From an uncultured bacterium (GTDB lineage: Bacteria; Myxococcota_A; UBA9042; PHBI01), in NCBI GenBank assembly GCA_938040325.1, contig CALHXW010000067.1, positions 1-33,912 of the forward strand: a stretch of 33,912 nucleotides of DNA, in the 5' to 3' direction. The translations under genes and the position numbers were made by a program. Below the pieces are notes generated by a model. It searched no databases, was not told the DNA's origin, and saw only the letters and a list, made by a program, of their open reading frames with translations. How positions within the stretch are numbered: the stretch's first letter is position 1; every line of letters starts with the position of its first letter. Below are positions 8,547 to 18,841 of the stretch, one piece after another.

Positions 8547-9812
8547 ATGAATCGACGAGATTTCTTCAAGCTCGCGGGTCTTGCTGGCGCCGCAGTTGTT
8601 GCACCGAGGCTCCTCGTTGGCTCGAGGCGCGCGCACGCGGCAGAGCCCTATCGCGGTACGTTCTTTGTGACCGTTCATGCTGGCGGCGGCTGGGATCCCA
8701 CCAGCATCTGCGACCCGAAGGGCCGCGCCAACGAAGAGGCTGAGGACCCGGTCAACAACTACTTCACGGGCGACATCGGGACGGCCGGCAACATCAAGTA
8801 CGCGCCGGTCGCCGAAAACCAGGCCTTCTTCGACAAGCACTACCAAAACCTGCTTGTCATCAACGGCGTCGACACTCAGACCAACAACCACGACAGCGGC
8901 CGGCGGCACACCTGGTGCGGTCAGCTGCCCGAGGGTTATCCGTCGTTCACGGCGCTCGTCGCGGCGGCTGCAGGCGCCGACCGACCGATGGCGTTCATCA
9001 CCAACGGTGGCTACGACTACACGGGCGGTAAGGTGGCGGCCACGCGCGTCGGCAATACCGGCGTCTTTCAGCGACTCGCTTACCCGAACCGACCCGACGT
9101 CAACAACGAAGAGCGCGGCTACCACACGACCGCGACAGCGGCCCGGATTCGGGCGGCCCAGCGCGCTCGTCTCGAGGCGCAGCAGCAAGCTCAGCACCTG
9201 CCGCACGTTCAGAACTCGATGTCAGCGCTCTACACGTCGCGAACGTCCGATAACGAGCTGAAGTTGCTGACCGAGTATCTCCCCGACGAGCTCGACAACA
9301 GCAACAACCAGCTCAAGCGCCAGGCGCAGCTCGCTGTGGCTTCCTACAAGGCGGGCCTCACGGTCAGCGCGAACCTGGCCGAGGGCGGATTCGACACCCA
9401 TGGCAACCATGACGACAACGCCTATCCGCGTATCCAACGCCTGCTCGAGGGCGTGGACTTCCTCTGGCAGGAGGCTGAGCGGCAAGGCGTCGCCGACAAC
9501 ATGGTGGTCATGATCGGCAGCGACTTTGGCCGCACCCCCTACTACAACGCCAACAACGGCAAGGACCACTGGTCGATCACCAGCGTCATGCTGATGGGCA
9601 AAGGGATCCCCGGCAACCGGGTCATCGGCGCCACGACCGATGGCTTCCGCGCAAAGACCGTGAACTCCAGCACGCTCGCCCTCGACGACAACGGCCTACG
9701 CATTGAGCCCAAGCACATTCACCGTGCGCTGAGGAAGCTAGCCGGCGTGGACGGGAGCGATGTGGCCAACGAGTTCTTTGTGCCTGGCGACGACCTCCCG
9801 CTCTTCTCGTAG
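8547..9812 (+). CDS. Tat-exported DUF1501 family protein
   Basis: A 421-residue protein, 12 bases after the cytochrome gene and preceded by GGAGAG, so it is co-transcribed. The N-terminus is a twin-arginine signal, NRRDFFKLAGLAGAA, followed by a hydrophobic stretch and probable cleavage after residues AHA (about 33). The C-terminal half has the DUF1501 hallmarks: GGFDTHGNHDD, then MIGSDFGRTP (about residue 325) and NGKDHW, followed by VMLMGKGIPG. DUF1501 proteins share the alkaline phosphatase/sulfatase fold, with probable metal-binding Asp and His residues. The Tat signal suggests that the protein folds, perhaps with cofactor, in the cytoplasm and acts in the periplasm with the cytochrome. 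The substrate is unknown. Confidence 0.9.
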   Translation: MNRRDFFKLAGLAGAAVVAPRLLVGSRRAHAAEPYRGTFFVTVHAGGGWDPTSICDPKGRANEEAEDPVNNYFTGDIGTAGNIKYAPVAENQAFFDKHYQNLLVINGVDTQTNNHDSGRRHTWCGQLPEGYPSFTALVAAAAGADRPMAFITNGGYDYTGGKVAATRVGNTGVFQRLAYPNRPDVNNEERGYHTTATAARIRAAQRARLEAQQQAQHLPHVQNSMSALYTSRTSDNELKLLTEYLPDELDNSNNQLKRQAQLAVASYKAGLTVSANLAEGGFDTHGNHDDNAYPRIQRLLEGVDFLWQEAERQGVADNMVVMIGSDFGRTPYYNANNGKDHWSITSVMLMGKGIPGNRVIGATTDGFRAKTVNSSTLALDDNGLRIEPKHIHRALRKLAGVDGSDVANEFFVPGDDLPLFS

Positions 9813-9831
9813 CGCGCGTGAGGACCACGAA

Positions 9832-9862
9832 CGCGCGCTCCCTGATCCCCAGGGAGCGCGCG
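9832..9862. terminator. Bidirectional terminator hairpin between convergent genes
   Basis: CGCGCGCTCCCTG (9832-9844) pairs perfectly over 13 bp with 9850-9862 around the five-base loop ATCCC. It lies between the stop of the plus-strand DUF1501 gene (9812) and the stop of the minus-strand propeller gene (9871). It can serve both directions, but has no T-tract. Confidence 0.65.
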
Positions 9863-9870
9863 GGGCAAAC

Positions 9871-11439
9871 CTACTCGTCGTGCACGAGGCTGTCTGGGCT
9901 TGGCGCGGGTAGGTAGCGCGTTGCGCGGCCCGTGGTCGCGTCGAAGAGGAAGGCACCACCTTGCTGTTGTTGCAGCCCTTCGATGGCGCAACCGCTTGAG
10001 GTGAAGGTGTTGCCAAAGGCCAGGACCACCACGGTCGAGATGAGGGCGTCGCCGTCGCCAAGCGCCTCGACCATGGTGAAGTCACGGCCGACAAGGCCAG
10101 CGACCTCGCTGAAGTCGACGATGTCTGAGAACGTGCCGTCGGCGTGAGCGGTCGCTTTGAGCAGCAGGCCGCTGCCGAGCCTGCACTCGTCGCGCGCAGC
10201 GACCCAGAGGGTGGTGCCGTCAGGCTCGAGGTCGAGATCGGTCACCGCCAGCACCGCAGGGAGTCCCAGGTCATCGCTGACCTCCACCAAGGTCTCGCCC
10301 TCGGCGCGCAGCAGGCCATCAGGGGTACCGACCCACGCGCCGGCTGGGTCAGCCTCAAGGGCCGTGATCGCGCCTGTCTCGAAGTACGTCGACTCGCCAG
10401 TCGCGATGGTGTGCCGCAGGAGCGTGGCTTGCGCCCCAAGCCAGACGTCAGAGTTTGGGTCGCTGGCGTCGACCAAGATCGGCGTCGAGAAGCCCGCCCA
10501 AAGCGAGTCGCCCGAGACCGACAGCGCGAGCACCGGCCCGTCGGCCACACGCGACCACACCCAGGGCTCGGCGCGCGTGTCCAGACGGTAGAGGCCGTCG
10601 AGGGTCCCGACCCAGGCGCCATCCGCGTCGGCAACGATGGCGGTCGCGGTCTCGCGCGCTTCCTTGCCGTTGAAGTCCTCGCCGAGGTCGTTTGTTGGGG
10701 GCTGAGCGTGGCGCCAGCCGTCCGCCGACAGCCGGGAGACCCCTGTTGTTGCCGTGGCGATCCAGACGTCGTTGCCATGGCTCGTGACGTCGAGCACCAA
10801 GTCGGACTGTGGGCCGGCATAGGCTGGGTCGTAGGCATCGGCCGAGGCAACGCCCGGGTAGTGGACTGCGCTCTCGGGGGAGGCCGCCACGAGCCCATCG
10901 CGCGCGGTGGAGACCCAGAGGCGGCCGTCGTCGGTCCGCGTGGCCGAGGTCGGCTGGATCGAGACGCCGCCGGCGAAGGCAGGAAGCTCCGCCACCGCTT
11001 CGTTGCGCTCGCCACCCTGCCATGCGGTCACGCGCACCAAGAGATCGCCGCGGGTCAGTGTGTCGTGGTCGACCGGGTAGGTCGCGCTGTTGGCGTCGCT
11101 GACGCTTGCGTTGCCGCTAAAGAGGCTCGCGACGATCATGTCGCCGTCGAGCAGCGCGATCTCCGCAATGCGGGTCGAGCCTTGGGACTGGATATGGAAC
11201 TTCAGCGCGTAGCTGCGGAGCGGCGACGCATGGTCTGGGCCGAGGACAAACACGCCCAAGAACTGGTCGCTGGGCGGGCTGGAGATGAGGTCCCCCTCGG
11301 CCTCGATCGCTAGCTTCGGTGTCGGTGTTGTGGGGTCGACGGGCTCGAAGGGGGCGTCACCGGTTGCGTCCGACGAACAAGCGCTGACCGTGGCGGAAAT
11401 GAGACATAACGCGGTGAGCATGCGTGACACTAAGATCAT
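9871..11439 (-). CDS. Beta-propeller lipoprotein (two-component-regulator-propeller-like repeats)
   Basis: A 522-residue exported protein. ATG 11439 is preceded by GAGAGG at seven bases. The signal peptide ends SATVSAC, so C21 is the lipidated Cys. After a Pro/Thr-rich linker and a beta-sandwich-like segment (about 50-150), the protein carries repeated short blades of the pattern [LA]WV[ST]T..GL: LWVSTARDGL, VWIATATTGVSRL, AWVGTLDGLYRLD, LWAGFSTPI, AWVGTPDGLL and LWVAARDEC. This is the pattern of propeller repeats found in sensor domains, here free of any kinase. It is probably an outer-surface or periplasmic binding scaffold; no catalytic residues can be named. It lies downstream of mscS on the same strand but with a 293-base gap, so it is probably transcribed separately. 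Confidence 0.82.
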   Translation of the reverse strand: MILVSRMLTALCLISATVSACSSDATGDAPFEPVDPTTPTPKLAIEAEGDLISSPPSDQFLGVFVLGPDHASPLRSYALKFHIQSQGSTRIAEIALLDGDMIVASLFSGNASVSDANSATYPVDHDTLTRGDLLVRVTAWQGGERNEAVAELPAFAGGVSIQPTSATRTDDGRLWVSTARDGLVAASPESAVHYPGVASADAYDPAYAGPQSDLVLDVTSHGNDVWIATATTGVSRLSADGWRHAQPPTNDLGEDFNGKEARETATAIVADADGAWVGTLDGLYRLDTRAEPWVWSRVADGPVLALSVSGDSLWAGFSTPILVDASDPNSDVWLGAQATLLRHTIATGESTYFETGAITALEADPAGAWVGTPDGLLRAEGETLVEVSDDLGLPAVLAVTDLDLEPDGTTLWVAARDECRLGSGLLLKATAHADGTFSDIVDFSEVAGLVGRDFTMVEALGDGDALISTVVVLAFGNTFTSSGCAIEGLQQQQGGAFLFDATTGRATRYLPAPSPDSLVHDE

Positions 11440-11577
11440 GGACTACCTCTCGTGTTGGGGGTGGCCGTCCCGCAGTTGCGGCCGACCGTCTGCCGTCTCC
11501 GAACAGCAAGTTGCGGGCCAACTCTGGGCCGTCGGTGCCAAGAGGCAGGCAACAGGCGGGTGTGCCGGCGAGAGAGT

Positions 11578-11601
11578 GTGACTGGGTAGTCACGATTTTT
11601 T
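11578..11601 (+). terminator. Stem-loop with T-tract on the strand opposite the flanking genes
   Basis: GTGACT (11578-11583) and AGTCAC (11588-11593) form a perfect stem around GGGT. A run of six T (11596-11601) follows two bases later on the plus strand. Both neighbouring genes are on the minus strand, so this would end an antisense or small transcript starting in or near 11440-11577. Alternatively, the dyad is an operator upstream of the propeller gene. The rest of 11440-11732 shows no gene. Confidence 0.4.
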
Positions 11602-11732
11602 ACGGGGTGTGGAGTACGCCTGCTCCAAGGTGGAGGTGGCTTGTCCCGAGAGCCCGCGTTTCCTTGGCCGAGAGCGAGCCGGGGCCCCGGGCGAAGCGCA
11701 CCGCGGGCTCGTCGGCGCGGGTCCTGTGCGGG

Positions 11733-13376
11733 CTACGCCACGTCCTCGGTCGGCGTCCGGACGTGCAGCGTCTGTGTCGGGTATGGGAACTCCACACCGA
11801 GCTCGCTGCCAAGCCGCAGGATATCGAGCAAGATCTCGTGTTTGGCGCGGTTGGCGACGCCGGAGTCGGTCGTGATGAGCCGTGCGACCAAGACCACGTC
11901 GAGGGTCGACGCGCCCAGCGCGTCGAGGTGGACGCTGATGGTGTCGGCGTCGGCCACCGGGTGAGCGCCCACGCGAGCCTCGAGCTGCTGGCAGAAGGTG
12001 TCGACCTGAGCGGGGGCCGTCTCGGCAGACAGCCCGAGGGTGGTCTTGAAGCGCCGGAAGTTGCGCTTTCCGAGGTTGTCGACCTTGGCAGAGATGAGGT
12101 TCGAGTTGGGCAGGGTGATGAGTGAGTTCTCGTAGGTTCGGATGCGCGTGGAGCGGAAACCCACTTCTTCGATCACCCCCTCGGTGTCCCCGCCGATGAT
12201 GACGGCGTCGCCGATCTCGAACGGGCGGTCGAGCAGCACTGTGAGGGACCCGAAGAAGTTCTTCACCGTGTCCTGAGCAGCCAGGGCAACCGCCAGTCCG
12301 CCGAGCCCGAGTCCAGCGAGTAGGCTGGCCGGCGAGATGCCGACAACGTCGGCGATGAACACCACGCCGATCGCGGTTGCGACGATCTTGGCCGACTTGC
12401 GAAAGAGCGGGACCAGCAGGTCATCGAAGCGTCCAGGCGTCGAGACGGCGCGGTGGCTGAGGATGTTGGCGATGATGTTGATGACGGCGAACGCGAGCCA
12501 GACGCAGCCGAGGGCAGCGAGGAAGCTGAAGAGCACCGAGAAGAAGCTGTGAAGCTCCGGCGGCAACCCCAACCAGCGAAGCCCCGTGATCCAGACCAGC
12601 GACATGGCGATGAGCCCAAGTGGCCGCAGTGCTCCCTTGAGAAGCGCCGTTGGCACACGCCACTCGCGCCGCGTGAGCGCCTTGCCGAGGGGCTTCTGAA
12701 TCAGCAAGCGCGCAAGACGGCTGACCAGCACGCCCAGGCCGAGCAGCACGAAGAGCGCTAGCCACTGCCAGTGCTCCATCACAAAGCCCACGTTGCGGAG
12801 CTCCGACGGCATCTGTGAGCGAAGCCACAGCGCTGGCGAGAGCTTGGTGGGGCTCGGGGTGACGCCCGCGACGCGCGCACGGGTCGCGGCGGCTCGGTAG
12901 AGCTGGTCGATGGCAGCGACCGTCGCACGGGTGAACCGCCAGTCGCCCGCCGAGGTTCGGGCGATGACGATCGCCGCCGACGTGGCTGGGTCCTTCCAGA
13001 AGACATAGGGCGAGCCGCTGGCGTCGTTGGGGACGGTGCTGAGCTCCACAAAGGCAATGCGATCGATGACGTCTTTGAGCTTTAGCGCGAGGTCAATGCC
13101 CACCTCCTCGGAGCCCGCGGGCGGGAGCTCGCTCAGGTCGAGGCAGGCGACGGCTGGGCCGAGGTCGCTGCCATCGTCCTCGCGGGCCGCAACGATCGTC
13201 GAGAGGAACGTCTCGAACGTCGCACGTGCCGAGGCTCTGCTTGGATCGACATCGAGCTGTGTCGGTGCCGCCGCCGGGGTTCCCTCCGCATGGGCAGAGT
13301 CGGCCAGCGTGGTGCAAACGATCGCGACGGCGAGGGTGCCGATGAGCGCCGGAAAGCGGCGGTAGGTCGAGGTCAC
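11733..13376 (-). CDS. MscS-family mechanosensitive ion channel with periplasmic N-domain
   Basis: A 547-residue protein, about twice the length of the basic MscS. It starts at GTG 13376, with GAGGTG six bases upstream. A signal peptide (cleavage near ADSAHA, residue 30) is followed by a periplasmic domain of about 170 residues with no recognised family. Membrane helices lie at about 203-224, 248-270, 278-306 and 330-347. The pore helix SLLAGLGLGGLAVALAAQDT (351-370) leads into VKNFFGSLTVLLDRPFEIGD, the most conserved MscS segment. The beta domain follows (for example GFRSTRIRTYENSLITLPNS). The channel would open under membrane tension and release osmolytes. It is divergent from the PEGA kinase gene across a 216-base promoter region. 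Confidence 0.93.
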   Translation of the reverse strand: MTSTYRRFPALIGTLAVAIVCTTLADSAHAEGTPAAAPTQLDVDPSRASARATFETFLSTIVAAREDDGSDLGPAVACLDLSELPPAGSEEVGIDLALKLKDVIDRIAFVELSTVPNDASGSPYVFWKDPATSAAIVIARTSAGDWRFTRATVAAIDQLYRAAATRARVAGVTPSPTKLSPALWLRSQMPSELRNVGFVMEHWQWLALFVLLGLGVLVSRLARLLIQKPLGKALTRREWRVPTALLKGALRPLGLIAMSLVWITGLRWLGLPPELHSFFSVLFSFLAALGCVWLAFAVINIIANILSHRAVSTPGRFDDLLVPLFRKSAKIVATAIGVVFIADVVGISPASLLAGLGLGGLAVALAAQDTVKNFFGSLTVLLDRPFEIGDAVIIGGDTEGVIEEVGFRSTRIRTYENSLITLPNSNLISAKVDNLGKRNFRRFKTTLGLSAETAPAQVDTFCQQLEARVGAHPVADADTISVHLDALGASTLDVVLVARLITTDSGVANRAKHEILLDILRLGSELGVEFPYPTQTLHVRTPTEDVA

Positions 13377-13533
13377 GTTGGCACCTCAGGTGTGCGTGTT
13401 GTGGAGGCCGCGACGATAGAGGCGCAGGGCACGGGCAGCAATTGAAACTCTCTGGTTAAGCCGGATCGTTGGAGCATTGCGTCGAGCGCGGCCGAGCGGT
13501 CACGCTGAGATGGCCGTGGGGCAGCCTGTTCAC

Positions 13534-13563
13534 TGGACGTGGCGCAGTCAGGTACGTTATTAT
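13534..13563 (+). promoter_or_regulatory. Candidate promoter of the PEGA kinase operon
   Basis: TGGACG (13534-13539, four of six matches to the -35 consensus) and TATTAT (13558-13563, five of six for the -10) are separated by 18 bases. They lie 30 bases before the ATG at 13593. They are the most sigma70-like pair in the divergent region between mscS and the kinase. Confidence 0.35.
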
Positions 13564-13592
13564 CCTGCGACGTTGTCTTGGCTGGAGGTGGA

Positions 13593-15425
<1,833 letters not shown>

Positions 15426-15426
15426 G

Positions 15427-16338
15427 ATGACGGGACACGTGCAGCGAGACACGGCGGTGGGAAACCACTACGTGAAGCGAGGGCCGAGGCCCACGACGTT
15501 GGGGCGGCTGTTGCTGTCCATGGTGGCTTTCGCCTGCTTGTGGGTCGTTGGTCCGCTCGCGACTGCTCCGGCGCTCGCTCAAGCGGAGGTCAACGCCCTC
15601 TACGAGGAGGCGATGGCGGCCATGGAGACCAAAGACTTCGCTACCGCTGCGGCGCGCTTTGACGCTGCATATGCGCTGTCGAAGTCACCTGTGCTGCTCT
15701 GGAACGCGGCACGTGCTCATCACAAGGGCGAGGCGTTCGACCAAGCCAAGGCCCGCTACAACATGTGCCTTGCGATCGATGACTTCCCGGCCGACAAACG
15801 CCAGCAGGCTGCGCAATACTTGGTCGATATTGAGCTGGAGCTCAAGCGCCGCTCGGAGCCGCCACCTGAGCCCGACCCGCCCGCAACGCCGGACCCGGTC
15901 GTGACCCCGCCGCCCACCGGTACTGGCAGCACCGCAAACCCTTGGGCGTCGGTCGTGCACAAGACGCCCGAGCCTGCTGGAGTCGACACCGGTCTCATCG
16001 GTTGGATCACCGTGGGAGCCGGCGCCGCGCTGGTGGGCAGCGGACTTGCGATGCACTTCATCGCCGAGGGAGACCGGAGCGACGTGCGCTCTGCGGTCGG
16101 TATCCAGCCCGAGGGCTACATCTCGACGACGACCCAAGCCGAAGCGTTCGCTGCAGAGTCAGACGCGGACACACTCGACACGGCCGGCATCGTGACGCTG
16201 AGCGTTGGCGTCGCGGCCGTGGGCGCTGGAGTGGTGCTGCTCTTGCTTGACGGCGCAGACGCTGAGGAGAGCGACGTGACCCTCGGTGTCAGCCCGCTCC
16301 CCGGGGGCGCCGGCGTCAGCTCCATCGTGCGGTTCTAG
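15427..16338 (+). CDS. Exported TPR protein coupled to the PEGA kinase
   Basis: A 303-residue protein whose ATG lies one base after the kinase stop, suggesting translational coupling. The N-terminus has basic residues and a hydrophobic core (about 28-50) ending in PALAQA, a likely cleavage site. Residues about 54-140 form TPR-like helical hairpins (ALYEEAMAAMETKDFATAAA and LLWNAARAHHKGEAFDQAKA). A Pro-rich linker (144-164) follows, and then two hydrophobic helices (about 190-210 and 253-274). The C-terminus reads SPLPGGAGVSSIVRF. This arrangement recurs next to Ser/Thr kinase genes in Myxococcota; I infer an envelope partner of the kinase. An alternative GTG start near 15472 would shorten the N-region but keep the signal. 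Confidence 0.83.
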   Translation: MTGHVQRDTAVGNHYVKRGPRPTTLGRLLLSMVAFACLWVVGPLATAPALAQAEVNALYEEAMAAMETKDFATAAARFDAAYALSKSPVLLWNAARAHHKGEAFDQAKARYNMCLAIDDFPADKRQQAAQYLVDIELELKRRSEPPPEPDPPATPDPVVTPPPTGTGSTANPWASVVHKTPEPAGVDTGLIGWITVGAGAALVGSGLAMHFIAEGDRSDVRSAVGIQPEGYISTTTQAEAFAAESDADTLDTAGIVTLSVGVAAVGAGVVLLLLDGADAEESDVTLGVSPLPGGAGVSSIVRF

Positions 16339-16420
16339 CGCTCGGCTTGATCTTGACCAGACGCTAGCCGCGTTCTTGCAGACATCCGGGTGCGGCCGGC
16401 GGATCTATAGCAGCGGTGCG

Positions 16421-16444
16421 GCCGTGCTCCATACGAAGCACGGC
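16421..16444. terminator. Hairpin between convergent TPR and thrS genes
   Basis: GCCGTGCT (16421-16428) pairs perfectly with AGCACGGC (16437-16444) around an eight-base loop. It lies between the stops of the plus-strand TPR gene and the minus-strand thrS. No T-tract on either side. Confidence 0.45.
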
Positions 16445-16467
16445 GGCATGCCAACGCACGGGAGGCG

Positions 16468-18258
16468 CTACGCCTCGGTCTTGCCTTTGTTCTCGACTTC
16501 AACAGTCGCCAGCGCGGCGAACTCGGCCACGGTCATCGCCCCAAGATCGCCTGCCTTGCGGCGACGCACGCCGACGCGACCCTGCTCAGCCTCACGCGCA
16601 CCAACGACGAGGCCGAAGGGCACTCGGTCCATCTCGCTCTTACGGATCTTGTAGCCTAGCTTCTCATCGGAGGTGTCGACCTCGGCGCGGATGCCGGCGG
16701 CGCGGAGCTCGGCGGCAACGCCCTCGGCGTACTCCAGGAACTTCTCGCTGATGGGCAGCAGCCGCGCCTGAACCGGGGCCAGCCACAGCGGAAAGTCGCC
16801 GGCGTAGTGCTCGATCAGAATGCCGAAGAAGCGCTCGATGGAGCCGAGCAGGGCCCGGTGGATCATGATCGGGCGATGCTTGTTGTTGTCCTGACCGACG
16901 TAGCTCAGGTCAAAGCGGTCCGGCTGGTTGAAGTCGAGCTGGATGGTCGTGAGCTGCCAGGTCCGGCCGATCGCGTCCACCACCTTCACGTCGATCTTCG
17001 GCCCGTAGAAGGCCGCCTCGCCTTCGACGCGTTTGTAGTCGATGCCGCGGTCGTCGAGGACCTTCGCGAGCGTGCGCTCGCTCAGCTCCCAGACCTCATC
17101 GTCGCCCTGATACTTCGACGTGTCTTGGCTGTCGCGGACACTCAGCTCGACCTTGTACTCTGGGAAGCCGAACGTGTCGTACATCAGCTGGGCGATGTCG
17201 ATGCACGCGGTCAGCTCGTCCTCGAGCTGCTCTCTGGTGCAGAAGATGTGGGCATCGTCCTGCGTGAAGCCGCGGACGCGCATCAAGCCATGCAGCGCGC
17301 CGGAGCGCTCGAAACGGTAGACCGTTCCCAGCTCTGCGTAGCGCATCGGCAGCTCTCGGTAGCTGCGCTTGCGGTTGTTGTAGACACCGATGTGGAACGG
17401 GCAGTTCATCGGCTTGAGCTGGTACTCTTGACCGTCGACATCCATCGGCGAGTACATGCTGTCGGTGTAGTGGTCGGCGTGGCCCGAGCGCTGCCATAGC
17501 GTCAGAGGAGCGACGTGCGGCGTGAAGAGCAGGTCGTAGCCCCGGTCGAGGTGTGACTCGCGCCAGAAGTCCTCGATCTGCTTGCGAATGAAGGCCCCGT
17601 TCGGGAGCCACAGGACCAGGCCGCCGCCGTACTCGGGCGTGATCTGGAAGAGCTCGAGGTCCTTGCCAAGTCGACGGTGGTCACGCTTGGCTGCCTCCTC
17701 GAGGAGCGCCAAGTGTGCCTCGAGCTCATCTTTCGTCTCAAACGCGAGGCCATAGACGCGCGTCAGCATGGCGCGCTTCTCGTCGCCCCGCCAGTACGCG
17801 CCGGCTGTGCGCGTCAGCTTGAAGTGTTTGACCTTCTTCGAGTAGCGAACGTGAGGTCCGGCGCACATGTCGGTGAACTCGCCGTGGGTGTAGAAGCTGA
17901 TCGTAGCATCATCGAAGCCTTCGATGAGCTCGCGTTTGTAGGGCTGGTCGGTCTCGTCGGCCCAGGCCAGCGCTTCCTCGCGTGTGCTCGTGGTCTGCAC
18001 GAACTTGTGGTTGCCCTTGGCGATCTTGCGCATCTTGGCTTCGATCGTCGGCAGGTCGTCTTCTGAGATCGGCGTCGGCATCTCCATGTCGTAGTAGAAG
18101 CCGTTGTCGATGTGTGGACCGATGCCGAACTTCGTGCCCGGGTAGAGCTCCGCAATGGCGGACGCCATCAGGTGCGCAGCCGAGTGCCGAAGCGTCTCGA
18201 CAGGGCTCAGCTCTCGGGGTTGAAACTGGTCGTTTTCGATGGCGGCGTCGTCGGCCAT
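16468..18258 (-). CDS. thrS: Threonyl-tRNA synthetase lacking the TGS domain
   Basis: Charges tRNA-Thr with threonine in the cytoplasm. The protein has 596 residues. ATG 18258 is preceded by GGAGGAGC. The N-terminal TGS domain of about 60 residues found in E. coli ThrRS is absent; the protein begins at the editing domain, with H25 and H29 of HSAAH and C132/H136 of CAGPH. In the class II core, the zinc ligands are C286 (MNCPFH), H337 (DDAH) and H467 (MIHRALLGS). Motif 2 (YRFERSGALHGLMRVRGF) and motif 3 (IHRALLGSIERFFGI) are intact. The anticodon-binding domain fills the last 100 residues, with LGYKIRKSEMDRVPFGLVVG. The gene stands alone and has a structured leader with an intrinsic terminator upstream. 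Confidence 0.97.
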   Translation of the reverse strand: MADDAAIENDQFQPRELSPVETLRHSAAHLMASAIAELYPGTKFGIGPHIDNGFYYDMEMPTPISEDDLPTIEAKMRKIAKGNHKFVQTTSTREEALAWADETDQPYKRELIEGFDDATISFYTHGEFTDMCAGPHVRYSKKVKHFKLTRTAGAYWRGDEKRAMLTRVYGLAFETKDELEAHLALLEEAAKRDHRRLGKDLELFQITPEYGGGLVLWLPNGAFIRKQIEDFWRESHLDRGYDLLFTPHVAPLTLWQRSGHADHYTDSMYSPMDVDGQEYQLKPMNCPFHIGVYNNRKRSYRELPMRYAELGTVYRFERSGALHGLMRVRGFTQDDAHIFCTREQLEDELTACIDIAQLMYDTFGFPEYKVELSVRDSQDTSKYQGDDEVWELSERTLAKVLDDRGIDYKRVEGEAAFYGPKIDVKVVDAIGRTWQLTTIQLDFNQPDRFDLSYVGQDNNKHRPIMIHRALLGSIERFFGILIEHYAGDFPLWLAPVQARLLPISEKFLEYAEGVAAELRAAGIRAEVDTSDEKLGYKIRKSEMDRVPFGLVVGAREAEQGRVGVRRRKAGDLGAMTVAEFAALATVEVENKGKTEA

Positions 18259-18356
18259 GGGTGCTCCTCCAAGCGGGCACGCAGGATAGAGCGCGGTCGT
18301 TCGAAATCAAGGTTTTGCTGAGCCGCCGCTAGGAGCGGTCTGCAGGGACGGCGGGC

Positions 18357-18392
18357 AAAAAAAAACACGGCGCGAGATTTCTCGGCGCCGTG
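18357..18392 (-). terminator. Rho-independent terminator upstream of thrS
   Basis: On the minus strand, CACGGCGCCGAG pairs with CTCGCGCCGTG (one-base bulge, 11 base pairs) around the loop AAAT, followed directly by nine U. It is the clearest intrinsic terminator in the window. It points towards thrS, so transcription from upstream must read through it or start after it. Confidence 0.75.
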
Positions 18393-18580
18393 CCTCGGTT
18401 CTGTAGAGAGCAGCCCGACATCGTCGGGGACTCTCTAATGTATCGCGCATCCCAAAAAAAACCTCTCGGTCCTACCCCACAGGGATACGTGATCGACCTT
18501 GTGCATATGTAGTTCGTCGCCGGGCGCCGGAAGCTTGAGGATTTTTTTCGTCGTGATTCGCGACACCCACGAAGATGGGT
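18357..18580 (-). ncRNA. Candidate structured leader of thrS or independent small RNA
   Basis: Read on the minus strand, four consecutive hairpins end in an intrinsic terminator. They are: ACCCA/TGGGT (18565-18569 with 18576-18580); TATCCC/GGGGTA around three bases (18473-18487, one G-U pair); a two-part stem of AGAGAG/CTCTCT and CCCGAC/GTCGGG around a three-base loop (18405-18436); and the terminator itself (18357-18392). A further run of eight U follows a weak stem at 18454-18461. The terminator ends 99 bases before thrS, so this could be an attenuated leader controlling thrS or a separate small RNA. I do not match it to SRP, 6S, tmRNA, RNase P or T-box RNAs. The 5' end is not defined. Confidence 0.5.
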
Positions 18581-18841
18581 CGAGGACCTGCCTAGCAACG
18601 GGGTCGACTGCAGATCCTGGACCTGGTTTCTAAGCGTTCGCGTGATCGCACTTGCTCTCTCGGACGAGAACGTCGCCTCTCGCCCAGGGTCGCACGGTGG
18701 GCCATGCGTTTTCGCATTGCGCAAGCCCTTCAGCTGCCGGCAGTAGCGGTGTAGCATGAACCATCCCTACCGCACGTCCTGAGCAGCGCTTTTGGGTGAG
18801 ACCCTCTCGCGATCGACGCCTGCTCTCAACAGCGAGCACGC

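Larger units (their letters stand above)
18259..18841. other. Long intergenic region between thrS and the epimerase gene
   Basis: This 583-base stretch has no convincing protein. Its left half is visibly poorer in GC, with runs of A and T, and carries several hairpins oriented for a minus-strand RNA (18357-18580). The right half (18600-18841) shows a small hairpin with the perfect stem ATGCG/CGCAT on the minus strand near 18705-18720 and must contain the epimerase promoter, which I could not place. Confidence 0.5.

Noticed and set aside
6822..9206. Long minus-strand open frames opposite the cytochrome and DUF1501 genes
   Set aside because: High GC content keeps shadow frames open. Their translations show no domains and they lie entirely over well-recognised genes.
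10144..11313. 389-codon plus-strand open frame over the propeller gene
   Set aside because: Arg/Gly-rich product without motifs; the minus-strand lipoprotein has a start site, lipobox and blade repeats.
18462..18480. T-box-like sequence GGGTAGGACCGAGAGG on the minus strand upstream of thrS
   Set aside because: It resembles the T-box core superficially but lacks the UGGN that pairs with the tRNA end and the usual spacing to the terminator; T-boxes are also rare outside Gram-positive bacteria.
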